Source: Sabulicella glaciei
Lineage (GTDB): Bacteria; Pseudomonadota; Alphaproteobacteria; Acetobacterales; Acetobacteraceae
DNA length: 64,000 bases
Direction of reading: 5' to 3'
NCBI RefSeq assembly: GCF_026183895.1
Contig: NZ_JAPFQI010000003.1
Span: 62,001-126,000 of the forward strand
A model generated the notes under the pieces. The model ran no database searches. It saw only the letters and a list, made by a program, of their open reading frames with translations, and was not told the origin of the DNA. Below, in pieces: positions 9,964 to 18,132 of this stretch (positions are counted from its first letter, which is position 1; each line of letters starts with the position of its first letter). The position numbers were made by a program, and so were the translations under genes.

Positions 9964-10951
9964 GGCCGGACTCCTGAAGTCGCTGCGCCTCTTCGGGCGC
10001 GTAGAGCCAGCAGGCGGCGCGGTTCGCCTTGGCCGGCATCAGCTCCGGCCGCTCGACGCGGCAGCGGTCGAAGACGAAGGGGCAGCGCGGGTTGTAGGGG
10101 CAGCCGGGCGGGATGGCGGAAAGCCGCGGCATCGCGCCCTCGATGGCCTGCAGCCGCTCGACCCGGTGGGAAATGGGCGGGATGGAGCCCATGAGGCCCG
10201 CGCTGTAGGGGTGGGCAGCGTTCTTCACCACCTCCCGCACCGCGCCGATCTCGATGATGCGGCCGGCATACATGACCGCCACGCGGTCCGCCGTCTCGGC
10301 AATCACGCCCATGTCGTGGGTGACGAGCATCATCGCCGTCCCCTTTTCCCGCGCCAGGTTCTTCAGCAGCGCGATGACCTGGGCCTGGATGGAAACGTCG
10401 AGCGCCGTGGTCGGCTCGTCCGCCACCACCAGCTTGGGCTCGGCGCAAAGGGCGAGCGCGATGACCACGCGCTGACGCATCCCGCCGGAGAACTCGTGCG
10501 GGTAGGAATCCACGCGCTGCGCGGCGGCGGGGATGCCAACCAGCTCCAGCCATTCCACCGCCCGCTTCTTCGCCTCGGCCGGGCCGATGGGCAGGTGGGT
10601 GGTCATGGTCTCGGCCAGCTGGTCGCCCACGGTGTAGAGCGGGTTCAGCGTGGTGAGCGGGTCCTGGAAGATGGCGCCGATCTGCCGGCCGCGGATGCGC
10701 CTCAGCTCCTCGTAGGGGAGGTTGTCGATGCGCCGCCCTTCCAGCCGGACCTGCCCGCCCGCGATGCGGCCAGGCGGCTCCAGCAGGCCGATGATGGCGG
10801 CGCCGGTCATGGACTTGCCGGCGCCGGACTCGCCGACGACGCCCAGCACCTCGCCGGGCGCGATCTCGAAGGACACGTCGTCGAGCGCGACGAGGGTGCC
10901 GCGGCGCGTGGGGAACTCCACGCGCAGGTTCTGGACCTGAAGGAGGGACAT
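9956..10951 (-). CDS. Dipeptide/oligopeptide ABC transporter ATPase (DppD-like), system 1
   Basis: A 331-residue partner ATPase with Walker A GESGAGKS, signature FSGGMRQRV, Walker [12 protein letters not shown] and a C-terminal GCPYNPRCPF segment typical of the Dpp/Opp/Nik class. The start at MSLLQVQNLRVEF is just one base from the permease stop, with GGAG-like sequence within the preceding gene. DppD and DppF type ATPases normally act as a heterodimer under the two permeases. Confidence 0.92.
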   Translation of the reverse strand: MSLLQVQNLRVEFPTRRGTLVALDDVSFEIAPGEVLGVVGESGAGKSMTGAAIIGLLEPPGRIAGGQVRLEGRRIDNLPYEELRRIRGRQIGAIFQDPLTTLNPLYTVGDQLAETMTTHLPIGPAEAKKRAVEWLELVGIPAAAQRVDSYPHEFSGGMRQRVVIALALCAEPKLVVADEPTTALDVSIQAQVIALLKNLAREKGTAMMLVTHDMGVIAETADRVAVMYAGRIIEIGAVREVVKNAAHPYSAGLMGSIPPISHRVERLQAIEGAMPRLSAIPPGCPYNPRCPFVFDRCRVERPELMPAKANRAACWLYAPEEAQRLQESGLA

Positions 10952-10952
10952 C

Positions 10953-11855
10953 TCAGCGAAGCTTCGGGTTGAGGGCGTCGCGCAGCCAGTCACCGAGGAG
11001 GTTGACCGACAGCACCATCACGATCAGCGCGACACCAGGGAAGATGGTGATCCACCACTCCCCGGAAAAGAGGAAGTCATTGCCGATGCGGATGAGGGTG
11101 CCCAGGGAGGGCTGGGTCGGCGGCACGCCGACGCCCAGGAAGGATAGGGTCGCCTCCGCCAGGATGGCAAAGCCGAGGTTGAGGGTCGCGATCACCAGCA
11201 CCGGCGACATGACGTTGGGCAGCACGTGGGAGCGCATGATGGAGAGCGGCGAAAGGCCGATCACCCGCGCCGCCTGCACGTATTCCTTGTTGCGCTCCAC
11301 GAGGGTCGAGCCGCGCACGGTGCGGGCGAATTGCGGCCAGTTGGAGATGCCGATGGCGAAGATCACGACAAAGAGCGCGATCTGGTCGTGCACCTCGCGC
11401 GGCAGGGCGGCGCGGACGACGCCGTCCACCAGCAGCGCGACGAGGATGGAGGGAAAGGTCAGCTGGATGTCGGCGATGCGCATCAGCACCGCGTCCGTCC
11501 GCCCGCCCAGGTAGCCGGCCAGAAGCCCCAGCACGACGCCCAGCGTGGTGGAGAAGATCACTGCGCAGAACCCCACCAGAAGGGACACGCGCGCCCCGTA
11601 CATGATGGCGGAGAGCATGTCCCGCCCCTGGTCGTCCGTGCCGAGCGGATAGGTCGCGTCGCCCTCCCCGCTCCAGACGGGGGGCTTGAACGCGTCCATC
11701 AGCTGGAGCGAGGCGAGGTCGAAGGGGTTGTGCGGCGCCAGCACCGGCGCCAGCACGGCGCCGGCGATGCAGATGAAGGCCACCAGGGCCGAAAGCATCG
11801 TGACCGGCGATCGGGTAAAGGACCACCAAAGGTCAGAATCGAAGAACGCCTTCAT
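10953..11855 (-). CDS. Dipeptide/oligopeptide ABC transporter permease (DppC-like), system 1
   Basis: A 300-residue inner-membrane permease. The N-terminal helix (VTMLSALVAFICIAGAVLA), a periplasmic stretch with the DppC hallmark PLGTDDQGRDMLS, and the ATPase-contacting EAA loop (EYVQAARVIGLSPLSIMRSH) are visible, followed by the C-terminal helices and SVNLLGDWLRDALNPKL. One base separates it from the DppB-like gene upstream. Confidence 0.93.
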   Translation of the reverse strand: MKAFFDSDLWWSFTRSPVTMLSALVAFICIAGAVLAPVLAPHNPFDLASLQLMDAFKPPVWSGEGDATYPLGTDDQGRDMLSAIMYGARVSLLVGFCAVIFSTTLGVVLGLLAGYLGGRTDAVLMRIADIQLTFPSILVALLVDGVVRAALPREVHDQIALFVVIFAIGISNWPQFARTVRGSTLVERNKEYVQAARVIGLSPLSIMRSHVLPNVMSPVLVIATLNLGFAILAEATLSFLGVGVPPTQPSLGTLIRIGNDFLFSGEWWITIFPGVALIVMVLSVNLLGDWLRDALNPKLR

Positions 11856-11856
11856 C

Positions 11857-12837
11857 TCAGTGGCCCCGACCCCGTCCGATGCGAAGCCTGGGGTCCACGG
11901 CGTAGTAGAGCAGGTCCACGATCAGGTTGATGGAAACGAACACGGCCGCGATCATCATCAGGTAGGCCGCCATGACGGGAATGTCCGCCGCGCCCACGCT
12001 CTGGATGAAGAGCAGCCCCATGCCCGGCCACTGGAACACCGTCTCGGTGACGATGGCAAAGGCGATGATGGCGCCCAGCTGCAGCCCGGCGATGGTGATG
12101 ACCGGCACCAGCGTGTTCTTCAGCGCATGGCCGAAATGCACGGCCCGGTTGGGCAGGCCGCGGGCGCGGGCGAACTTGATGTAGTCGGTCCGCAGCACCT
12201 CCATCATCTCGCTGCGGACGAGGCGCATGATGAGGGTCAGCTGGAACAGCCCCAGCGTGATGGCGGGAAGGATCAGCGCCTTGAGCCCGGACCAGGTCAG
12301 CAGCCCCGTGCTCCACCACCCCAGCCGCACCACGTCGCCACGCCCGAAGGAGGGCAGCCAGCCGAGCCAGACGGAGAAGACGAGGATCAGCAGGATGCCG
12401 ATCAGGAAGGTCGGCAGCGACACGCCGATCAGCGAGAAGGTCAGGAAGAAGCGGCTCAGCCAGGAATTGCGGTAGAGGCCGGTATAGACCCCCATCGGCA
12501 CGCCCACCGCCATGGCGATGACCGCGGCGCAGAGCGCCAGCTCCAGCGTCGCCGGGGCGCGCTCTGCGATCAGTTCCGCCACCGGGCGGGACAGGCGGTA
12601 GGACAGGCCGAACTCGCCCTGGATGGCATTGCCCAGGAAGGTCATGAACTGGACGAAGAAAGGCTTGTCCAGCCCAAGTTCCCGCACCAGCGCCTGGCGC
12701 TGCGCCTCGGTGAAGTCCTGCCCCAGCATGATCGCCACCGGGTCGCCCACATAGGCGAACATGGCGAAGGAGATGAAGGACACGACCAGCATGACCGGCA
12801 GCGCCTGGAGCAGGCGCGAGACGATGAAGGAGAACAT
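11857..12837 (-). CDS. Dipeptide/oligopeptide ABC transporter permease (DppB-like), system 1
   Basis: A 326-residue permease with the DppB-type N-terminus (MFSFIVSRLLQALPVMLVVS), about six membrane helices and the EAA loop segment DYIKFARARGLPNRAVHFGH. It pairs with the downstream DppC-like gene. It begins 8 bases after the binding-protein gene, as expected for a single operon. Confidence 0.93.
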   Translation of the reverse strand: MFSFIVSRLLQALPVMLVVSFISFAMFAYVGDPVAIMLGQDFTEAQRQALVRELGLDKPFFVQFMTFLGNAIQGEFGLSYRLSRPVAELIAERAPATLELALCAAVIAMAVGVPMGVYTGLYRNSWLSRFFLTFSLIGVSLPTFLIGILLILVFSVWLGWLPSFGRGDVVRLGWWSTGLLTWSGLKALILPAITLGLFQLTLIMRLVRSEMMEVLRTDYIKFARARGLPNRAVHFGHALKNTLVPVITIAGLQLGAIIAFAIVTETVFQWPGMGLLFIQSVGAADIPVMAAYLMMIAAVFVSINLIVDLLYYAVDPRLRIGRGRGH

Positions 12838-12845
12838 AGAGTTCC

Positions 12846-14429
12846 TTAGTTGACCGTGGTCCAGCGGAAGAAGGGCTGGTTGTTCGCCATGTGCGGGGTG
12901 GAGATGTTGGACCGCATCGCCCAGGGGATCATCTGGTGGTGCAGCGGGATGTGCGGCACGTCCTCACGGTACAGGCGCAGCGCGTCGCGGATCGCGGCCT
13001 GCCGCGCATCACCCGTCTCGGTCTTCATGCGCTGGATGAGGGCGTCCATCTGCCCGTTGCTGTAGCGGCCGTAGTTCCAGATCCCGTCGCCCTGGGCGCC
13101 GTTGCGCGTCGCCAGCAGGGACTGGAAGGAATACAGCGCGTCCAGCGTCGGCACACCCCAGCCCAGCATGTAGATGCTGGTGTCGTCGCGCTGGATCTTC
13201 GCGAAGAAGGGCGCGAGCGGCATGGAGTTGAGCCGCGTCCGCACCCCCACCCGCGTCCACATCGCGGCGATGGCCTGGCAGATCTGCTCGTCGTTGATGT
13301 AGCGGTTGTTGGAGCAGTCGAGCGTGATCTCGAACCCGTTCGGGTAGCCGGCCTCGGCCAGCAGGGCGCGGGCGCGCGCCTGGTCGTAGGGGAGGCGCAC
13401 ATCCTCCTCGCGCACGTAGCCGTTCACCTGCTCGGGGAAGAGGGTGCCGGTCACAACGCTCTGGCCGCGCATGGTGGTGCGGTGGATCGCCTGAATGTCG
13501 ATGGCCTGGTAAAGGGCGCGGCGCACCCGCACGTCGCTCAGCGGGTTGCGGCCGCGCACGTCGCTGTACAGCAGCTCGTCCCGGCTCGTGTCCATGGCGA
13601 TGAACAGGGTGCGGACCTCGGGGCCTTCCAGCACGCGGGTATTGGCCGCCTGGCGCAGGCGGTTCAGGTCCTGCAGCGGCGGGTCCATCACGAAGTCGAT
13701 CTCGCCGGACAGCAGCGCCGCAACGCGCGTGGCGTCGGAGGCGATGGGGCGGAACACCACCTCGGTCACGTTGCCGTTGTTGTTCGCCGCGTCGGCCCAG
13801 CCCCACCAATCGTTGTTGCGGACCAGCACGGTGCGGACATCCGGCTCCCGCGACTGGAGGCGATAGGCCCCGGTGCCGTTGGTGCTGCGGACCGTGTGCA
13901 TCTCCTCCCGCTGGCGGGTGTTCTGCGGGCGGGTGGCATTGTGCCGCTCCGACCAGGACTTCGACATCATGAAGACGCTGGCGAGCTTGTTGGGCAGGAT
14001 CGGGTCGGGCGACTTGGTGACGATGTCCACCGTGTGGCGGTCCACCGCCTCGGCCCGGTCGATCGTGTCCACGAAGATGCCGAAATTGCTGGTGGGCTGC
14101 AGGGCGCGGGTGATGCTGAACACCACGTCCTCGGCGGTGAAGTCCTCGCCCTCGTGGAATTTCACGCCCTGCCGCAGCACGAAGCGCCAGCGCGTCGGCT
14201 CCACTTGGGTCCAGGACAGGGCGAGGCCCGGCTCCAGCCCAAGCTGCCGGTTGCGGCCGATCAGCGCGTCATAGACCTGCTGCAGCATCATGGTCACGGT
14301 GCCGACGTTCTGGCTGTGCGGGTCCATGGTGTTCGGGTCGCCGCTCGCGGCCCAGCGCACCGTGCGCGCCTCGGCGGCGCCGGCCACGGCAAGCATCGCC
14401 GCCGCGACGAGGAACAGGCGTCGGATCAT
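12846..14429 (-). CDS. Extracellular peptide-type substrate-binding protein (SBP family 5), system 1
   Basis: A 527-residue periplasmic binding protein, first gene of the importer operon. A Sec signal peptide (MIRRLFLVAAAMLAVAGAAEA, cleavage likely after EA near residue 21) is followed by the SBP family 5 opening SGDPNTMDPHSQN and later blocks such as GVKFHEGEDFTAEDVVFS, FPEQVNGY and HIPLHHQMIPWAM. GGAG lies 10 bases before the ATG. An open frame extends upstream, but the signal peptide fixes the start. Family members bind di- and oligopeptides, sugars or opines, and the specificity is not readable here. Confidence 0.93.
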   Translation of the reverse strand: MIRRLFLVAAAMLAVAGAAEARTVRWAASGDPNTMDPHSQNVGTVTMMLQQVYDALIGRNRQLGLEPGLALSWTQVEPTRWRFVLRQGVKFHEGEDFTAEDVVFSITRALQPTSNFGIFVDTIDRAEAVDRHTVDIVTKSPDPILPNKLASVFMMSKSWSERHNATRPQNTRQREEMHTVRSTNGTGAYRLQSREPDVRTVLVRNNDWWGWADAANNNGNVTEVVFRPIASDATRVAALLSGEIDFVMDPPLQDLNRLRQAANTRVLEGPEVRTLFIAMDTSRDELLYSDVRGRNPLSDVRVRRALYQAIDIQAIHRTTMRGQSVVTGTLFPEQVNGYVREEDVRLPYDQARARALLAEAGYPNGFEITLDCSNNRYINDEQICQAIAAMWTRVGVRTRLNSMPLAPFFAKIQRDDTSIYMLGWGVPTLDALYSFQSLLATRNGAQGDGIWNYGRYSNGQMDALIQRMKTETGDARQAAIRDALRLYREDVPHIPLHHQMIPWAMRSNISTPHMANNQPFFRWTTVN

Positions 14430-14484
14430 CCGATTTCTTCTCCAGAAGGCCTCCCCGCAGGCCCGCAGGCCTCGGAATTCCCCG

Positions 14485-15537
14485 CTATAGGCCCGGTTCG
14501 GTCGTGTTGGAAGCCCAATCCTTGAGCAGGGTATAGCCCAGCGCCAGCGCCACCGGCCCCAGGAACAGCCCCAGGAATCCGAAGGCGAACACCCCGCCCA
14601 GGGCACCCAGGATGGTCAGCAGCAGCGGCAGGTCGGCGCCGCGGGCGATCAGCCAGGGCCGGATCACGTTGTCCACGGAGGAGATGCCGAGTGCCCCGTA
14701 CAGCGTCAGGAAGATGCCCCAGCCGGTCGAGCCCGTGGCGAAAAGCCAGATGGCGGAGGGGATCCAGACCAGCGGTGCCCCCACGGGCAGGATGGAGATG
14801 CAGGCCGCGATCACCCCCAGCAGCACCGGGTTCGGAACCCCCGAGATCCACAGCCCGATCGCCGTCATGAAGCCCTGAGCCAGCGCGGTGCCAAGCAGCC
14901 CGTAGACCACCCCCCGCGTGACATTGGCCGTCAGCAGCCAGAGCCGGTCCGCCCGCTCCCCGGCGAGGCGGCGCAGCACGGCCAGGGCCCGCGCCGCGAT
15001 GGCCGGCCCATCCCGGTAGAAGAAGAAGGTGAGGATGATAGCGACCACCACCTCCGCCACCCCCGATAGCACCGCCAGCAGCACGGAAAGGGCGTTCTGC
15101 GCGATGGCCCCGGCATAGGGCTCGATGGTGGAGAGCACCCCGCCCATGTCGCCGAAGAAGCTCCGCGCCCATTCCGCCAGCCAGGCACCCACGAAGGGAA
15201 TCGCCAGGAGGAAGGGGGTCAGGTCGGGCGGCCCATCGGTCAGCAGCCGCTCGATCCAGCGGCGGATGCCTTCGATGTCCTCGCCGCGCACCGGGGCGGC
15301 GAGGAGGATGGGCACGGCGATCAGCAGGAACTCGGCCGTCACCATGACGAGGGCGGCGGCGGTCGGCCGCAGCCGGGCGCGGTCGGTGAGGAAGCGGTAG
15401 GCCGGCCAGGTGACGAAGGCCAGGATCACCGCCCAGAGCAGGGCGGAGATGAAGGGCCGGAGGACCAGGAAGCATGCCGCGGCCAGGGCGGCCGCCGCCG
15501 CCAGCCCGATGATCCTTGCGATCTGCTCGTCCCGCAT
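14485..15537 (-). CDS. AI-2E/PerM-family membrane transporter
   Basis: A 350-residue polytopic membrane protein of the PerM (AI-2E transporter, PF01594) family. An N-terminal hydrophobic pair is followed by an amphipathic central region with PFVGAWLAEWA and TFFFYRDG. The C-terminal helices carry the family features ILPVGAPLVWIPSAI and DNVIRPWLIARG. The name refers to a proposed autoinducer-2 exporter role in E. coli. Other members are sodium/proton antiporters or have unknown function, so no substrate is assigned. It is upstream of the importer operon on the same strand with a 55-base gap, and may be separate from it. Confidence 0.85.
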   Translation of the reverse strand: MRDEQIARIIGLAAAAALAAACFLVLRPFISALLWAVILAFVTWPAYRFLTDRARLRPTAAALVMVTAEFLLIAVPILLAAPVRGEDIEGIRRWIERLLTDGPPDLTPFLLAIPFVGAWLAEWARSFFGDMGGVLSTIEPYAGAIAQNALSVLLAVLSGVAEVVVAIILTFFFYRDGPAIAARALAVLRRLAGERADRLWLLTANVTRGVVYGLLGTALAQGFMTAIGLWISGVPNPVLLGVIAACISILPVGAPLVWIPSAIWLFATGSTGWGIFLTLYGALGISSVDNVIRPWLIARGADLPLLLTILGALGGVFAFGFLGLFLGPVALALGYTLLKDWASNTTEPGL

Positions 15538-15584
15538 CCCTGCCCTTTGCCGCAACCCGCACCCTTCGGATAGGGTGTCCTGTC

Positions 15585-16241
15585 GTGAACATCCTGGCCC
15601 CACCACCCCCCCGCCTGTCCATCGAGGTCGTGTTCGACTTCGTCTGCCCGTGGTGCCACCTGGGCATCGCGCGGCTGCTGCGGGTGCTGGCGGCCCGCCC
15701 GGACCTCCAGGCCGAGCTGCTGTGGCGGCCCTTCCTGCTCAACCCGGACATCGCCCCGGGCGGCACGCCCCGCCAGGACTGGCTGGCCCGCAAGTTCGGC
15801 GGCGAGGAACGGGCGCGGCGCCTCCATGGCGCCATCGCCGAGCTAGGCGCGGCGGAAGGCATTCCCTTCCGGTTCGACCTGCAGCGCCGCGTGCCCTCCT
15901 CGCTCGACGCGCACCGGCTCCTGCGATGGGCGGGGCGTCAGGTCCCGGCCGCCACGCTCGTCTCGGCGATCTTCCACGCCTTTTTCGCCGAGGGGCGCGA
16001 CATCGGCCAAGCCGAGACGCTGGCGGCCATTGCCGCCGCGGAAGGGCTGGACGCGGAGGAAACGCGCCGGTTCCTCGCCGGGCAGGGCGAGACGGAATGG
16101 GTCCACCTAGAGAACCTGCGGGCGCACCGCCTGGGCATCAACGGCGTGCCCTGCTTCCTGGTGGACGGCGTCCATGCCATCGCCGGCGCCCAGGAGCCGG
16201 AGGTGCTGGAAAGGCTGATCGAGGTCGCGCTGGCCGATTGA
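15585..16241 (+). CDS. DsbA-family (FrnE-like) thiol oxidoreductase
   Basis: A 218-residue DSBA/FrnE-like thioredoxin-fold protein. The active-site motif C21-P-W-C24 follows the first beta strand (VVFDFVCPWCH), and the cis-Pro loop region appears as INGVPCFLVDG. Family members include FrnE and 2-hydroxychromene-2-carboxylate isomerase relatives. There is no signal peptide, so it should act in the cytoplasm. I chose the GTG at 15585 because the fold begins right after it. An in-frame ATG at 15516 lies inside the divergent PerM gene. The two genes are divergent with about 47 bases between starts. Confidence 0.82.
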   Translation: MNILAPPPPRLSIEVVFDFVCPWCHLGIARLLRVLAARPDLQAELLWRPFLLNPDIAPGGTPRQDWLARKFGGEERARRLHGAIAELGAAEGIPFRFDLQRRVPSSLDAHRLLRWAGRQVPAATLVSAIFHAFFAEGRDIGQAETLAAIAAAEGLDAEETRRFLAGQGETEWVHLENLRAHRLGINGVPCFLVDGVHAIAGAQEPEVLERLIEVALAD

Positions 16242-16256
16242 GGACCTGGGCCGCGG

Positions 16257-16961
16257 CTAGGCGTCGTCCTTTCCCGCATCCGCGGCGAAATAGTCCGGCG
16301 CGACGTCACGCAGCGCCTCCACTTCGGCGAAGGTGCCGCTGAGGTGGTCGCGCAGCACCCACTCGGCAGCCGCCGGATCGGCGAGGCGCAGCGCCTCGAG
16401 GAGCGCCTCGTGATCCGCGAGGACACGCAGCGCCTTGCCCGACGCGGGCAGGTGCAGGCGGCGCATCCGGTCGAGGTCGCCGGAGCGACCGCACACCAGA
16501 GCGCGCAGGCCGGGCACGCCCGCGGCACGGTAGAGTGCAGCATGGAACGCCTCGTCCGCCGCGTGGAACTCCTCCTCGCTTCCCACCGCCGCGCGCATCC
16601 GCTCGATCTGCCCCGCCAGCACGCCGAAAAGGTTGGGCGGCGCGTCGGCGGCGAGGCGCCGCACCAGTTCCAGTTCGACCGCCAGGCGCAGGAGCTGCGC
16701 CTCGCGTGCCACGGCGACGGAGATTCGCGACACGCGCGTGGCCGATTGCGGCACCACCTCCACCAACCCCTCCCCCAGCAGGCGGATCAGCGCTTCCCGC
16801 AGCGGCGTCTGGCTCACCCCCAGGCGTGCGGCGAGCGCGGTGCGGTCCAGCACCGTGCCCGGCGGCAGGGCCAGTGAGACGATGGCGTCGCGCAGCGCCT
16901 CGTACGCCAGCTCAGCCGCACTGCGACGCATCGGGAGCGCCTGAGGGGAAACCGTGTCCAC
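16257..16961 (-). CDS. GntR-family transcriptional regulator (FadR/FCD subfamily)
   Basis: A 234-residue regulator with an N-terminal winged helix (LAARLGVSQTPLREAL is the recognition region). The C-terminal all-helical FCD domain has likely metal or effector ligands in EEFHAADEAFH, ADHEALLEAL and RDHLSGTF. Such proteins usually bind an acidic sugar or organic acid and repress the adjacent catabolic operon. It is divergent from the sugar-acid operon at 17067-21580, which makes that operon its likely target. GTG at 16961 is taken as the start. An ATG at 16931 would remove ten residues and still leave the whole DNA-binding domain. Confidence 0.92.
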   Translation of the reverse strand: MDTVSPQALPMRRSAAELAYEALRDAIVSLALPPGTVLDRTALAARLGVSQTPLREALIRLLGEGLVEVVPQSATRVSRISVAVAREAQLLRLAVELELVRRLAADAPPNLFGVLAGQIERMRAAVGSEEEFHAADEAFHAALYRAAGVPGLRALVCGRSGDLDRMRRLHLPASGKALRVLADHEALLEALRLADPAAAEWVLRDHLSGTFAEVEALRDVAPDYFAADAGKDDA

Positions 16962-16990
16962 ATGCCGTCGCTAACAGCCCTTTCCGTAAC

Positions 16991-17018
16991 TTGACAACTG
17001 ACATCTGATATATAAGAT
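16991..17018 (+). promoter_or_regulatory. Promoter and candidate GntR operator of the sugar-acid operon
   Basis: A consensus -35 TTGACA at 16991-16996 is followed after 16 bases by TAAGAT (17013-17018), a plausible -10. Overlapping the -10 is a 16-base imperfect palindrome, ATCTGATATATAAGAT (17003-17018), symmetrical except for one base pair. The stretch is strikingly AT-rich for this genome and lies between the divergent GntR gene and the binding-protein gene. FadR-type GntR proteins commonly bind short TATA-centred palindromes like this one. Operator function is inference. Confidence 0.6.
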
Positions 17019-17066
17019 AGAAATGAGAGCCCGATCCAAGGGCCGGTCTGTCGGGAAACGCATGCC

Positions 17067-18023
17067 ATGATCGCACGCCGCGCCTTGCCCTTGCTGGCCC
17101 TCCTTCCCGCTGCCGCATCGGCACAGGAACGCAACTGGCCTTCGCAGCCCATCCGGCTCATCGTCCCCTTTGCGGCCGGCACCTCCGACACGGTCGCGCG
17201 CCTAGTCGGGTTGGAGATGGCGAAGTCCCTCGGCGTTCCGGTGGTCGTCGAGAACCGGCCGGGCGCCGGCGGCAACATCGGGGCGGAAGCGGTGGCGCGC
17301 GCGGCGCCGGACGGCAACACCCTGGTGCTCGGCACCATTTCCTCACACGCGATCAACCCGGCCATCACGCCGCGAATGCCCTACGACAACCTGCGCGACT
17401 TCGCCCCGGTGACGCAGCTTGCGGCGCAGCCCAACGCAATCGTGGTGCCCGCCGCCTCAGCCATCCGCGACCTGCCCGGCCTCGTCGCGGCGACGCGCAC
17501 CAATCGCGGCATGCCTTTCGGCACCTCGGGCGTCGGCACCTCCGTGCACCTCGCCGGCGCGCTCTTCGCCCAGATGACGGGCACGGAGATCGAGCACATC
17601 CCCTATCGCGGCTCGGCCCAAGTCACGACCGCGCTGCTCTCGGGCGAACTGCCCCTCGCCTTCGACAACCTTTCCTCGGTCCTGCCTTTCGCCCGCGAGG
17701 GGCGGATGCGCATCCTTGGCGTCACCTCGCGGGATCGCGCCGCCGCCGTGCCGGAAATCCCCGCGGTCGCGGAAGCGCTGCCGGGCTTCGAGAGCCTGTC
17801 CTGGCACGGGATCTTCGCCCCCGCCCGCACGCCCGCGCCCGTCGTCGCGCGCCTGCAGCGGGAGGCTGTTGCCGCCCTCGCCATGCCGCTTGTCGCGGCG
17901 CGCTTCCGGGAGCTTGGCATCACGCCGGTCGGCAGTTCGCCGGGGGAATTCGCCGCTTTCGTGGCGTCGGAAACGGCGCGGTGGGGCGCGGTCGCGCGCG
18001 CGGCGAACATCCGCCTCGACTGA
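17067..18023 (+). CDS. Bug/TctC-family tripartite transporter substrate-binding protein
   Basis: A 318-residue periplasmic binding protein. A signal peptide (MIARRALPLLALLPAAASAQ) precedes the mature start WPSQPIRLIVPFAAG, then VVENRPGAGGNIGAE, PDGNTLVLG and HIPYRGSAQ, all typical of Bug proteins. These bind carboxylated ligands for the TctAB-type membrane pair. No tctA or tctB gene is nearby, so it is an orphan, as most Bug proteins are. The upstream ATG near 17060 is out of frame and meets a stop at once. Its position suggests that it captures the sugar acid broken down by the next genes. Confidence 0.92.
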   Translation: MIARRALPLLALLPAAASAQERNWPSQPIRLIVPFAAGTSDTVARLVGLEMAKSLGVPVVVENRPGAGGNIGAEAVARAAPDGNTLVLGTISSHAINPAITPRMPYDNLRDFAPVTQLAAQPNAIVVPAASAIRDLPGLVAATRTNRGMPFGTSGVGTSVHLAGALFAQMTGTEIEHIPYRGSAQVTTALLSGELPLAFDNLSSVLPFAREGRMRILGVTSRDRAAAVPEIPAVAEALPGFESLSWHGIFAPARTPAPVVARLQREAVAALAMPLVAARFRELGITPVGSSPGEFAAFVASETARWGAVARAANIRLD

Positions 18024-18132
18024 CGGGACGGCCGTGCCGCGCTCCCGGCTCGACCAACACGCCCCGACCCCCGAAGATAGCCGCCCCGCGGACACCAGAG
18101 CCGCGCCGCCGATCCCTCACCGAGGAAACGCC

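Noticed and set aside
12891-14525. A 544-codon plus-strand frame opposite the system 1 binding protein
   Set aside because: The His/Gly/Val-rich, low-complexity translation matches no family. The opposite strand has a signal peptide and SBP motifs.
14485-15537. Autoinducer-2 exporter linked to quorum sensing
   Set aside because: The AI-2E family name does not establish the substrate. Nothing else here relates to AI-2, and the DSF locus is 43 kb away.
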